A stretch of DNA of 64,000 nucleotides. Source: Eubacterium uniforme. Lineage in GTDB: Bacteria; Bacillota; Clostridia; Lachnospirales; Lachnospiraceae. Within the stretch, counting starts at the first letter, position 1. Every line of letters starts with the position of its first letter. Below the pieces are notes generated by a model. That model was not told the origin of the DNA, made no database searches, and worked only from the letters and a program-made list of their open reading frames with translations. Of this stretch, positions 1-8,126 are shown in pieces. Made by a program: the position numbers and the translations under genes. The stretch spans positions 248,001-312,000 of the forward strand of contig NZ_FUXZ01000003.1 in the NCBI RefSeq assembly GCF_900167115.1, read 5' to 3'.

Positions 1-1020
1 TGCATAATACTGATAGAAATCTCTTTCTTCCTGTGATAATGTCTCATTATGTGACCATGGTTCTGGAATAGCAATCATTGCTGCAAGTGGTAAATCCATT
101 CCACTCATAACAAGAAATTCTAAAGTATTATCAAGCATAGCTGAGTCAGATCCACTTGATGAAATAACAGGTAATACCTTTGTCATGTCTTCTTCATTAA
201 ATAACTTAGAATGCATTGTTTCTTCTCTTGCAATCATCTTATCAGCGTTACCCTTAATAGTATTAATTTCACCATTATGAACCATAAATCTATTAGGATG
301 AGCACGATTCCAACTTGGATTTGTGTTAGTTGAAAATCTAGAATGAACCATTGCAATTGAAGATTCATAATCACTATCCATTAAATCCTTAAAGAATGTA
401 CGTAACTGTCCAACTAAGAACATACCCTTATATACTATTGTTCTACATGATAATGAAGGAACGTAAGTATTTACATTACTCTGTTCAAACTCTCTTCTTA
501 TAACATATAACTTTCTATCAAAATCTAAGTCTGTATCAAATCCTTCAGGTCTTTCAATAAATACCTGTGCAATAACTGGCATACACTCAAGAGCCTTGCT
601 ACCAAGTACATTAGGACATACCTCAACTTTTCTCCAAGCTAAGATATTAAAACCTTCCTTTTTAACAATGATTTCAAACATTGTCTTAGCCTGTTTTCTT
701 TCAAGGTCATTTTGTGGAAAGAAAAACATACCAACAGCATATCCTCTTTTATTAGGAAGATTAACACCTTCCTTCTTTAAAATCTTTTTAAAATACTTAT
801 GTGGAATCTGTGTTAAAATACCAACGCCATCACCAGTTTTACCTTCAGCATCCTTACCTGCTCTATGTTCAAGATTCTCTACTATACTTAACGCATCTTC
901 AACAAGTGCATGGTTTGCTTTACCTTTTATATTAACAATTGCACCTATACCACAATTGTCATGCTCAAAATTTTGATTATATAAACCTTTTTGCTCTATT
1001 TCATTCATTAATTTATTCAT
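1..1020 (-). CDS. gltB: Glutamate synthase large subunit, N-terminal part (runs off the window)
   Basis: The reading frame starts with ATG at 1020 and stays open to base 1, so the first 340 residues are visible and the rest lies outside. It is the class II glutamine amidotransferase (Ntn-hydrolase) domain of the large subunit of glutamate synthase, which releases ammonia from glutamine for glutamate formation from 2-oxoglutarate. Residues 21-30 read DNCGIGAIVN; Cys23 is the predicted nucleophile, exposed after removal of a 22-residue propeptide as in the family. The HRAGKDAEGKTGDGVG stretch and the MVHNGEINT motif are also typical of GltB. A Shine-Dalgarno (GAGAGGAAC) precedes the start. The gene lies 20 bp downstream of purF, so the two are probably co-transcribed. 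The remaining FMN and Fe-S domains cannot be checked here. Confidence 0.93.
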   Translation of the reverse strand, partial: MNKLMNEIEQKGLYNQNFEHDNCGIGAIVNIKGKANHALVEDALSIVENLEHRAGKDAEGKTGDGVGILTQIPHKYFKKILKKEGVNLPNKRGYAVGMFFFPQNDLERKQAKTMFEIIVKKEGFNILAWRKVEVCPNVLGSKALECMPVIAQVFIERPEGFDTDLDFDRKLYVIRREFEQSNVNTYVPSLSCRTIVYKGMFLVGQLRTFFKDLMDSDYESSIAMVHSRFSTNTNPSWNRAHPNRFMVHNGEINTIKGNADKMIAREETMHSKLFNEEDMTKVLPVISSSGSDSAMLDNTLEFLVMSGMDLPLAAMIAIPEPWSHNETLSQEERDFYQYYA

Positions 1021-1040
1021 ATAGTTCCTCTCATTCTTTC

Positions 1041-2534
1041 CTATACCGGATAATCGTTATTAAAACAAGCCTTACAGATTTGTAAATCACCAACCATGTA
1101 TTTAAAATCCTCAATGCTTAAATATTCAAGTGAATCAGCACCAATGTTTTTTCTTACATCTTCATTAGAATGCTTTGATGCTATAAGCTGTTTTGATGTT
1201 GGTACATCTGTACCATAGTAGCAAGGATATAAAAACGGTGGCGAACTAATTCGTACATGTACTGCCTTAGCTCCTGCCTGTTTTAACATAATAATAAGTT
1301 GCTTCATAGTTGTTCCTCTTACAATTGAATCATCTATGATAACAATATTCTTATCCTTTACTTCATCCTCTAATACACTCAACTTCATATGTACTGCATC
1401 TCTTCTCTCTTCATCCGTAGGTTTTATAAAACTTCTTCCAATATATGAATTTTTATAAAACGCTTGTACATATGGTATATTAGCTTCCTTTGAATACCCC
1501 ATTGCTGCAGGTATTCCAGATTCAGGTACGCCGACTACTATATCAGCATCTACCTTACTCTTTCTTGCAAGTGCTCTTCCTGCCATTTCCCTTGCAGTAT
1601 GAATTGCAATTCCATCCATAACAGAATCATTTCTTGCAAAATAAATATATTCAAAGATGCAATGAGCTTTTTTCTCCTGACATAAATCATAATCAGATGT
1701 TATGCCCTTACTTGTAATACTTATAATTTCACCAGGTTTAATATCCCTTATAACCTTACCTCCAACAGCTCTTATAGCAGAACTCTCAGATGCTAAAATA
1801 TAAGTATTATGCTTATCAAATTTTTCATTATCAAAAAGACTACCCTGTTCACCTTTTCCATCAACGAAATTATTCTTAACTCCTAAAACTAATGGTTTAA
1901 TACCAAATGGATCTCTGATTCCCACCAACTTTCTTGGACTCATTACAACCACAGCAAATCCACCCTTTAATTTAGAAGCACTTTTCTTTATCGCTTCCTC
2001 AATGCTACCACTATTAACTCTGTCACCAATAATTTCATATGCTAAAACCTCTGAATCAGTAGTAGTATAATGAGCAAGACCTCTATACATTTGCTTCTCT
2101 TTAAGCTCATTGGCATTAACAATATTTCCATTATGAACAAGCGCTAAACTTCCTTTTATGTAATTCATTGCTATAGGCTGAGCATTCTCAACAACACTAC
2201 CACCAGTCGTTGAATATCTTACATGCCCGACTCCAATATTTCCTTTTAAATTACTAAAATCTTCCTTATGAAAAACTTCACTTACAAGACCCATGTCCTT
2301 TTTAAGTTTTAAATTACCCTTTTCACCACTAGTATCAGAAACGGCAATTCCACATGCTTCCTGTCCCCTATGTTGAAGAGCTATAAGTCCATAATAGACA
2401 TCCTTTGAAACTTCTCCACCAGATGGTGAATAAATGCCAAAGACACCACACTCTTCATGAAGCTTATCATTCTTGATTTCTGTTTCACTTATGTCCATTT
2501 TTGATAAGTCATTCAAACTACATTCTTTAAACAT
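1041..2534 (-). CDS. purF: Amidophosphoribosyltransferase
   Basis: This enzyme makes 5-phosphoribosylamine from PRPP and glutamine, the first committed step of purine synthesis. The 497-residue protein has an N-terminal class II glutaminase domain with nucleophile Cys29 (EECGVFGIYS), so 28 residues would be removed as propeptide, and a C-terminal phosphoribosyltransferase domain with the PRPP loop VIIDDSIVRGTT near residue 400. Cysteines that bind the 4Fe-4S cluster in the Bacillus enzyme appear present: HCIFEYIYF, FLYPCYYG and the C-terminal CKAC. The start at 2534 has AGAGGA six bases upstream; the next Met (residue 13) has no such site. The leader of about 230 nt carries two 35-nt direct repeats. 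Placement directly before gltB couples purine entry with glutamine-nitrogen use, which is unusual for purF, commonly found with other pur genes. Confidence 0.96.
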   Translation of the reverse strand: MFKECSLNDLSKMDISETEIKNDKLHEECGVFGIYSPSGGEVSKDVYYGLIALQHRGQEACGIAVSDTSGEKGNLKLKKDMGLVSEVFHKEDFSNLKGNIGVGHVRYSTTGGSVVENAQPIAMNYIKGSLALVHNGNIVNANELKEKQMYRGLAHYTTTDSEVLAYEIIGDRVNSGSIEEAIKKSASKLKGGFAVVVMSPRKLVGIRDPFGIKPLVLGVKNNFVDGKGEQGSLFDNEKFDKHNTYILASESSAIRAVGGKVIRDIKPGEIISITSKGITSDYDLCQEKKAHCIFEYIYFARNDSVMDGIAIHTAREMAGRALARKSKVDADIVVGVPESGIPAAMGYSKEANIPYVQAFYKNSYIGRSFIKPTDEERRDAVHMKLSVLEDEVKDKNIVIIDDSIVRGTTMKQLIIMLKQAGAKAVHVRISSPPFLYPCYYGTDVPTSKQLIASKHSNEDVRKNIGADSLEYLSIEDFKYMVGDLQICKACFNNDYPV

Positions 2535-2574
2535 ATTTTTTCCTCTTATTTTTTATAGTATTTATAAACACAAT

Positions 2575-2700
2575 CAAAGCAAGTAAAGTTAGCATAACGC
2601 AAACTCTACTTACTTATCATGTTTTTATCACAATAACTTTCACTAAACTATGTGCCATTGAAAAACAAAGTATGTAAAACTATGCCAACACAAACTCTGC
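2575..2700 (-). repeat. Pair of 35-nt direct repeats in the purF-gltB leader
   Basis: Two gapless copies, 2575-2609 and 2666-2700, agree at about 25 of 35 positions on the minus strand. Both share an AGAGTTTG block at the 5' end and a CTTTG block at the 3' end. They begin 91 nt apart. The proximal copy can also form a stem (AAGTAGAGTT with AACTTTACTT, one G-U pair). They sit between the end of amt and the purF ribosome binding site. They could be operator half-sites or a duplicated RNA element. I do not recognise a purine, PRPP or glutamine riboswitch here. Confidence 0.5.
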
Positions 2701-2763
2701 TTTTCGATAACACTTAGTAGTAAAGAGCTACTATCACTCTTTATTGAACAATCATCCTTATGA

Positions 2764-4521
2764 TTATTCAACATCCTGTAATGCTGCGTAGTTTTCTTCG
2801 CCAGTTCTAATCTTAACAACTCTGCTTACTGGATATACGAATACTTTACCATCGCCAATCTTACCAGTATAAAGAGTTTTCTTAGCTGTTTCTATAACGC
2901 TGTCAACTGGAATCTTACTTACTACTACTTCAAGTTTAATCTTAGGAAGTAATGTAACGTCCATTTCAACACCACGATATCTTTCACCAGAACCCTTCTG
3001 GATACCACAACCACTAACCTGTGTTACTGTAATACCTGTAACACCTAAGTTGTTAAGAGCTTTCTTAATCTTGTCATATCTTGAAAGTTTTGTAATGATA
3101 ACTACTTTATAAATTCCTGAATCAGGAATTCCTGCTGAAGTCATATCACCAACTGTATTTACTACTGGAACTGAAGCATTCTTCTTAGCTTCTGAAGCTT
3201 CTTCATATTCAGCAACACCAAGACTTGTGTTTTCATTTTCAATCAATGTTGCATCAGACATATCCATAATTGAGAATCCTGAATATGCAGATGAAAGACC
3301 ATGTTCTGTACTATCTAAACCTTCAAGTTCTTCTTCTTCTGAAACTCTAAGACCGAAGATTGCTTTAATTACTGAGAATACAATAAACATTGTAACTACT
3401 GTCCATGCTGCTACTGAAACAACACCAATTACCTGATATTTAAGAAGTGTAACACCACCACCATAGAATAAACCTTCAAGTTCACTATCTGGTGCTGTCT
3501 TTGTTGCAAATAAACCAACTGCAATTGTTCCCCAAATACCGTTCATCATATGTACTGCAACTGCACCAACTGGATCGTCGATTCTAAGTACATAATCGAG
3601 GAACCATACTCCAAATACTACTAACACACCTGCTACCGCACCAATTATGATTGCACCTGTTGCATCTGTAACATCACAACCTGCTGTAATTGCTACAAGA
3701 CCTGCAAGTGATGCATTTAAACACATTGAAACATCAGGTTTTCCGTATTTAATCCATGTAAATACCATACATACAAATGTTGCAATTGAAGGAGCGATTG
3801 TTGTTGTAACAAATACTGATGCTAACTGTTCAACTGATGTACAAGCAGCTCCGTTAAATCCGTACCAACCGAGCCAAAGAATAAATACACCTAAAGCACC
3901 GATTACTAAGTTATGACCTGGGAAAGCATTTACTTTTGTTACTTTACCGTTCTTATCACGTTCAAATTTACCAATTCTAGCTCCAACAATTGTTGCACCA
4001 ACTAATGCTGAGATACCACCAACCATGTGAATTGCACATGATCCTGCGAAATCATGAAATCCCATTTCAGCTAACCAGCCGCCGCCCCATATCCAGTGAG
4101 CTTCGATTGGATAAACAAGTGCTGAAATAACTCCTGAGTATACACAGTAGCTTAAGAACTTAGTTCTTTCAGCCATGGCACCTGATACGATTGTTGCTGT
4201 TGTAGCACAGAATACCAAGTTAAATACAAAATTAGACCAATCAAAATTTTTATAATTTGTAAAAATATCAAATCCAGGTTTTCCAATAAATCCTGCTAAA
4301 TCTTTACCTAATAATAATCCAAAACCAATTAAGATAAATACTACACATCCAATACAGAAGTCCATTAAGTTCTTCATGATGATGTTACCTGCATTCTTTG
4401 CTCTAGTAAAACCAGTTTCAACCATCGCAAATCCAGCCTGCATCCAAAATACTAACGCTGCACCAATTAAAAACCATACAGCAAATAATTGTCCATTGAC
4501 GAGTTCTAAAACATCTTTCAT
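2764..4521 (-). CDS. Ammonium channel with fused C-terminal PII signalling domain
   Basis: This is an Amt/AmtB-type ammonium channel (residues about 1-395, roughly eleven membrane segments) joined by an acidic linker of about 75 residues to a complete GlnB/GlnK PII domain (about 470-582). The channel twin histidines are His165 (SCAIHMVGG) and His324 (VAVHMMNGIW). In the PII part the T-loop GERYRGVEM keeps the equivalent of the uridylylated Tyr51 (Tyr515), and the nucleotide-loop signature TGKIGDGKVFV is intact. In most bacteria PII is a separate protein that plugs the channel when nitrogen is plentiful; here the regulator is tethered. The start has GGAGG nine bases upstream. It lies 160 bp downstream of glnA, behind a terminator with an ANTAR-like hairpin, which suggests conditional read-through from glnA. 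Fusions of this kind are known from a few bacteria, so the call is firm though the regulation is inferred. Confidence 0.95.
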   Translation of the reverse strand: MKDVLELVNGQLFAVWFLIGAALVFWMQAGFAMVETGFTRAKNAGNIIMKNLMDFCIGCVVFILIGFGLLLGKDLAGFIGKPGFDIFTNYKNFDWSNFVFNLVFCATTATIVSGAMAERTKFLSYCVYSGVISALVYPIEAHWIWGGGWLAEMGFHDFAGSCAIHMVGGISALVGATIVGARIGKFERDKNGKVTKVNAFPGHNLVIGALGVFILWLGWYGFNGAACTSVEQLASVFVTTTIAPSIATFVCMVFTWIKYGKPDVSMCLNASLAGLVAITAGCDVTDATGAIIIGAVAGVLVVFGVWFLDYVLRIDDPVGAVAVHMMNGIWGTIAVGLFATKTAPDSELEGLFYGGGVTLLKYQVIGVVSVAAWTVVTMFIVFSVIKAIFGLRVSEEEELEGLDSTEHGLSSAYSGFSIMDMSDATLIENENTSLGVAEYEEASEAKKNASVPVVNTVGDMTSAGIPDSGIYKVVIITKLSRYDKIKKALNNLGVTGITVTQVSGCGIQKGSGERYRGVEMDVTLLPKIKLEVVVSKIPVDSVIETAKKTLYTGKIGDGKVFVYPVSRVVKIRTGEENYAALQDVE

Positions 4522-4590
4522 ATGCTTTCCTCCGATCTTAATAATTCTTTTTTTAAATCATTTCCTTAAATTCTATACCTAATATTTCCT

Positions 4591-4633
4591 TAAAAATAAG
4601 GCACTTCGAGTACTACTCAAAGCGCCTTTGCTT
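4591..4633 (-). promoter_or_regulatory. Intrinsic terminator overlapped by an ANTAR-type hairpin (glnA-amt intergenic)
   Basis: On the minus strand a 14-bp stem (arms within 4598-4628, two G-U pairs, three-base loop) is followed by ATTTTT, a standard intrinsic terminator. Its 5' arm overlaps a competing hairpin at 4620-4633: stem AAGC/GCTT closing the hexaloop AAAGGC. Position 1 is A and position 4 is G, the consensus described for RNA targets of ANTAR antiterminators such as EutV and NasR. Formation of the small hairpin would disrupt the terminator. The usual companion hairpin upstream was not found, so the assignment is inference. Confidence 0.6.
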
Positions 4634-4682
4634 AATTTCTTTATATCTATGTAATCTTAAAAACTATGAATTAACCTTAAAA

Positions 4683-6785
4683 CTATTTAACACTGAATAA
4701 TAATTCACCATAACTTGGGAATGGCCAATCTCTTTCAGATGTAAGCATTTCAGCTTCATCAACATATGTTCTAAGTGTTTCCATCTTAGGAAGCATGTCA
4801 TCTCTAACAAATGCTGATGATTTGAATACATCTTCAAGTTCTTTAAATTTAGCAAGTGATTCCTCAAGTTCTGTTACAGATTCTAAAATGTGATCTGTAA
4901 GTTCTGAAAGTCTTTCCATTGTAGATACTTCATAATTACATTTAACATTGCTGCTAACTGACTTCATAAGTGATGTAGTCTGAGCAAGTCTATATAAGTA
5001 TCTTTCAATTGCTGGTAAGTAATTCTTTCTTACCATATCAACCATTGTAAGACCTTCAATGTTAATTGTCTTAACATAATTCTCAAGCATAATCTCGCAT
5101 CTTGACTGAATTTCAGCTTCATTAAATACCTTATGCTTAATTAACATTTCAACATTCTTCTTATCAAGAAGTTTTGGCATTGCATCAGCTGTTGTCTTAA
5201 GATTTGAAAGCCCTCTAACTTCTGTTGCTTCCTTAACCCATTCATCACTATATCCGTTACCATCAAAGAGGATTCTCTGATGTTCTGTGATAACTCTCTT
5301 AATAAGTTCATGAAGTGCATCTTCAAAGTTATCTGCCTTTTCAAGTTCATTAGCATACTGATTTAAGCTTTCTGCAACTGCTGCGTTAAGCATAATGTTA
5401 CAACATGCGATACTATTTGCTGAACCAAGTGATCTAAATTCAAATTTATTACCTGTGAAAGCAAATGGTGATGTTCTATTTCTATCTGTTGTATCTCTAC
5501 TAAATCTTGGAAGTGAATGAACACCAAGCTTAATCTTTGTATCTTCCATTCCTTCGTAAACTGTATCATTCTTGATTGCATCAAGGATAGCTGAAAGTTC
5601 ATCTCCAAGGAAGATTGAAATGATTGCTGGTGGAGCTTCATTTGCTCCAAGTCTGTGATCGTTACCTGCTGTAGCAACTGATAATCTTAAAAGATCCTGA
5701 TAATCATCAACAGCCTGAATTACTGCACAAAGGAATAATAAGAACTGTGCATTTTCATATGGTGTCTTACCAGGTGATAAAAGATTGATACCTGTATCCG
5801 TTGCGATTGACCAGTTGTTATGCTTACCTGAACCATTAACTCCAGCAAATGGTTTCTCATGTAAGAGACAAACCATATCATGTCTGCTTGCAACTTTCTT
5901 CATAATTTCCATTGTTAACTGGTTTGCATCAGTAGCAATGTTTGTTGTTGAATAAATTGGTGCAAGTTCGTGCTGTGCAGGAGCAACTTCGTTATGCTCT
6001 GTCTTAGCTAAGATTCCGAGTTTCCAAAGTTCATCATTTAAGTCTTCCATGAAATCTGAAACCCTAGGTTTAATTACACCAAAGTAATGATCATCTAACT
6101 CCTGTCCTTTAGGTGGCATTGCGCCAAAAAGTGTTCTTCCTGTATATACCAAGTCAGGTCTCTTATTGAAAACGTCTTTATCTACTAAGAAGTATTCCTG
6201 TTCTGGACCAACGCTTGTTCTTACATATTTAACATCATCATTTCCAAATAATTTTAAAATTCTTTTTGCTTCTCTATTGATGGCCTGCATTGATCTAAGA
6301 AGTGGTGTTTTCTTATCAAGTGCCTCTCCTGAATATGAACAAAATGCTGTTGGAATGCAAAGTGTGTGATCCTTAATAAATGCATATGATGTAGGATCCC
6401 ATGCTGTATATCCTCTAGCTTCAAATGTTGCTCTAAGTCCACCTGATGGGAATGAAGATGCATCAGGTTCACCTTTGATAAGTTCCTTACCTGAGAATTC
6501 CATCAATACTCCACCGTCTGGTGAAGGTGTAATAAAGCTATCGTGTTTCTCCGCAGTAACACCTGTAAGAGGTTGGAACCAATGTGTAAAATGTGTTGCG
6601 CCATTTTCAATAGCCCAATCTTTCATTTCTTTTGCAATTGCATCTGCAATTGTTTCATCTAATTTTACATTTTCGTCAATTGTTTTTCTAAGTGATGAAT
6701 ATACATCATCAGATAATCTTGCTCTCATTACTTTATCATCGAAAACAAGTGATCCAAACAATTCTGGTACATTTTGTTTTTCCAT
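4683..6785 (-). CDS. glnA: Type III glutamine synthetase
   Basis: This 700-residue protein is a GSIII (GlnN) glutamine synthetase, which condenses glutamate and ammonia with ATP. The length matches the family (about 700-730) and is far beyond GSI or GSII. Recognisable stretches include [18 protein letters not shown] near residue 65, [28 protein letters not shown] (metal-ligand glutamates), [10 protein letters not shown] and [19 protein letters not shown]. The start has GGAGC ten bases upstream. The gene has its own strong promoter (6910-6938) and a very short leader with a terminator/antiterminator-type hairpin, so it is likely nitrogen-controlled by antitermination. It is followed by amt-PII. 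GSIII is common in Bacteroidetes, cyanobacteria and some Clostridia. Confidence 0.96.
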   Translation of the reverse strand: MEKQNVPELFGSLVFDDKVMRARLSDDVYSSLRKTIDENVKLDETIADAIAKEMKDWAIENGATHFTHWFQPLTGVTAEKHDSFITPSPDGGVLMEFSGKELIKGEPDASSFPSGGLRATFEARGYTAWDPTSYAFIKDHTLCIPTAFCSYSGEALDKKTPLLRSMQAINREAKRILKLFGNDDVKYVRTSVGPEQEYFLVDKDVFNKRPDLVYTGRTLFGAMPPKGQELDDHYFGVIKPRVSDFMEDLNDELWKLGILAKTEHNEVAPAQHELAPIYSTTNIATDANQLTMEIMKKVASRHDMVCLLHEKPFAGVNGSGKHNNWSIATDTGINLLSPGKTPYENAQFLLFLCAVIQAVDDYQDLLRLSVATAGNDHRLGANEAPPAIISIFLGDELSAILDAIKNDTVYEGMEDTKIKLGVHSLPRFSRDTTDRNRTSPFAFTGNKFEFRSLGSANSIACCNIMLNAAVAESLNQYANELEKADNFEDALHELIKRVITEHQRILFDGNGYSDEWVKEATEVRGLSNLKTTADAMPKLLDKKNVEMLIKHKVFNEAEIQSRCEIMLENYVKTINIEGLTMVDMVRKNYLPAIERYLYRLAQTTSLMKSVSSNVKCNYEVSTMERLSELTDHILESVTELEESLAKFKELEDVFKSSAFVRDDMLPKMETLRTYVDEAEMLTSERDWPFPSYGELLFSVK

Positions 6786-6855
6786 AGTTTTAAGCTCCTT
6801 ACTTTTTTAAATGTTCTGCGCAGTTTAATAAAATTTTTCTTAAAATATTTACAAA

Positions 6856-6897
6856 GAAAAAGGCGCCTTAGATTTTCATCTAAGACGCCGTTGCCTT
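6856..6897 (-). promoter_or_regulatory. glnA leader: terminator overlapped by an ANTAR-type hairpin
   Basis: The minus strand has a 12-bp stem (GGCGTCTTAGAT with ATCTAAGGCGCC, one G-U) closed by a GAAA tetraloop and followed by TTTTTC: an intrinsic terminator 70 nt before glnA. Its 5' arm is shared with a hairpin at 6882-6897, stem AAGGC/GTCTT around hexaloop AACGGC. A1 and G4 of that loop fit the ANTAR consensus. The hairpin begins only about six bases after the predicted transcription start, so there is no room for the second hairpin of the classic dual-hairpin target. Clostridial glnA genes are known to be linked to ANTAR antiterminators (NitR of Clostridium); none is encoded in this window. 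Confidence 0.62.
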
Positions 6898-6909
6898 TTA
6901 TGTTTCCAA

Positions 6910-6938
6910 ATTATACTCTTATGATTTTAACTTGTCAA
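6910..6938 (-). promoter_or_regulatory. Sigma-A promoter of glnA
   Basis: On the minus strand TTGACA (6933-6938) and TATAAT (6910-6915) are both perfect and are separated by exactly 17 bases. The predicted start of transcription is near 6903, immediately before the leader hairpin. A consensus promoter followed at once by a terminator is what one expects when control is by antitermination rather than by initiation. Confidence 0.85.
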
Positions 6939-7055
6939 TAGGTTTTTATAATTTTTTTAATTTAAATTTTTATAACTTTAAATGACTAAGTTAACTATAT
7001 GTTTTCCCATTACATAAATGTGCCTAATGATATTACTCCTAATTGAAATATACTT

Positions 7056-7757
7056 CTATTTATCTAATTCCTTATAATCTCCTAATTTAAGATTATCATC
7101 AAGTTCATATTTTCCCATTGATAATCTTTTTAAATATACAACTTCTCCACCAAGTTTTTTAATCATTCTTTTAACTTGATGAAACTTTCCCTCACTAATT
7201 GTAAGATAAATTTCAGTTGTACTTCTTCCTTCATCTACACTTATAATTTCAAGTTCTGCACTCTTGCAAACTTCTGGTTCTTCTTCTGTACCAATATCAA
7301 TTCCTTGCTTGCATTTTTCTACTGCATCACTGACAAGTTTACCCTCTACCTTTGCATAATACTTCTTAGAAACATGCTTATTGGGTGCTAAAAGATTATG
7401 TGAAAACTCTCCATCATTTGTTAGAATAAGCAAACCTTCTGTATCAATATCAAGCCTTCCAACAGGAAATATTCCCTTCTTTTTATCCTCATCATTTAGT
7501 AGATCAATAACTGTCTTATGCAGATTATCCTTAGTAGCTGATACCACACCCTGAGGTTTATTAAGCATATAATAAACAAACTTCCTATATTCAAAAACTT
7601 TCCCATTTATGCTAATTTCATCACTATTCTCATCTATATGTACCGAAGGATCCTTAATGATTTCTCCATTAACTTTTACCCAACCCTTCTTAATCATTTT
7701 TTTCAATTCACTTCTGCTTTCAGTTGCCGTCTCTGAAAGAAATTTATCAAGCCTCAT
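7056..7757 (-). CDS. rsuA: 16S rRNA pseudouridine synthase, RsuA/RluB family
   Basis: This 233-residue protein has an N-terminal S4 RNA-binding domain (MRLDKFLSETATESRSELKK) and the catalytic pseudouridine synthase motif GRLDIDTEGLLILTNDG with its nucleophilic Asp in RLDxxTEG. RsuA-type enzymes modify U516 of 16S rRNA; the RluB/RluF relatives modify 23S rRNA, and sequence alone does not separate them fully. I place the start at 7757 (MRLDKF) because AGGAGG lies four bases upstream; an in-frame ATG at 7811 lacks such a site and would add 18 residues unlike the family. The gene appears monocistronic, between the glnA promoter region and a hairpin-rich spacer. Confidence 0.9.
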   Translation of the reverse strand: MRLDKFLSETATESRSELKKMIKKGWVKVNGEIIKDPSVHIDENSDEISINGKVFEYRKFVYYMLNKPQGVVSATKDNLHKTVIDLLNDEDKKKGIFPVGRLDIDTEGLLILTNDGEFSHNLLAPNKHVSKKYYAKVEGKLVSDAVEKCKQGIDIGTEEEPEVCKSAELEIISVDEGRSTTEIYLTISEGKFHQVKRMIKKLGGEVVYLKRLSMGKYELDDNLKLGDYKELDK

Positions 7758-7844
7758 AATACCTCCTGTTCTTTCAAATATCCCTACGCCTATTATACAA
7801 TAATAATTCACTTTATTGGAAGTCTAAACTGGGCGTGCACAGGG

Positions 7845-8043
7845 CAAACAAAGGAACTTCCCACTACGTGGGCCCCTCCTTATTTACATATCTCAAAAAC
7901 GTCGTTTTTTCGATATGTTATTAAATTGTTCCGCAATAAATCCTTTGAAAATGTAAACATTTTCACGGATTTATTTTGCTCCACAATTTTATGATTTTAC
8001 TTTCGTAAAAACATAATGATATGCTTTGCATATCATTATAACA
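7845..8043 (-). other. Non-coding element with five consecutive hairpins (candidate structured RNA or mobile repeat)
   Basis: The 369-bp gap upstream of rsuA contains no convincing gene. On the minus strand it holds, in order: a 12-bp perfect stem (8012-8038, ATAATGATATGC arms, AAA loop); a stem closed by a GAAA loop (about 7989-8012); a long hairpin of about 67 nt with three stem blocks (AAATTGT/ACAATTT, AATAAATCC/GGATTTATT, GAAAATG/CATTTTC); a stem with ACATATC/GATATGT arms and inner AACG/CGTT pairing (about 7889-7920); and CCCAC-GTA-GTGGG (7861-7873). AAGGAGG precedes the last hairpin, but no start codon at a normal distance opens a credible frame. Nearly every base is paired, unlike ordinary intergenic DNA. 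Confidence 0.5.
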
Positions 8044-8093
8044 TAAAAAAGGCACATGGAACCTTTAATTGGGGGATTCCATGCACCTAAAAA
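8044..8093 (-). terminator. Terminator of the beta-helix exoprotein gene
   Basis: Minus-strand stem GGTGCATGGAA paired with TTCCATGTGCC (11 bp) is followed by TTTTTT. It begins about 34 bases after the stop codon at 8127. Confidence 0.85.
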
Positions 8094-8126
8094 ATAATGG
8101 GGAGTCTAAATTAATTAATTTACATT

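Noticed and set aside
596-976. 126-codon plus-strand frame at the left edge
   Set aside because: It lies antisense to the glutaminase domain of gltB, whose motifs are clear; no ribosome binding site precedes it.
2535-2763. Purine or PRPP riboswitch before purF
   Set aside because: The leader contains neither the conserved loops of the purine aptamer nor a terminator with a poly-T tract before purF.
4683-6785. glnA RNA or Downstream-peptide glutamine riboswitch at the glnA leader
   Set aside because: Those motifs are known mainly from cyanobacteria and marine metagenomes; the leader here is too short and instead fits a hairpin/terminator pair.
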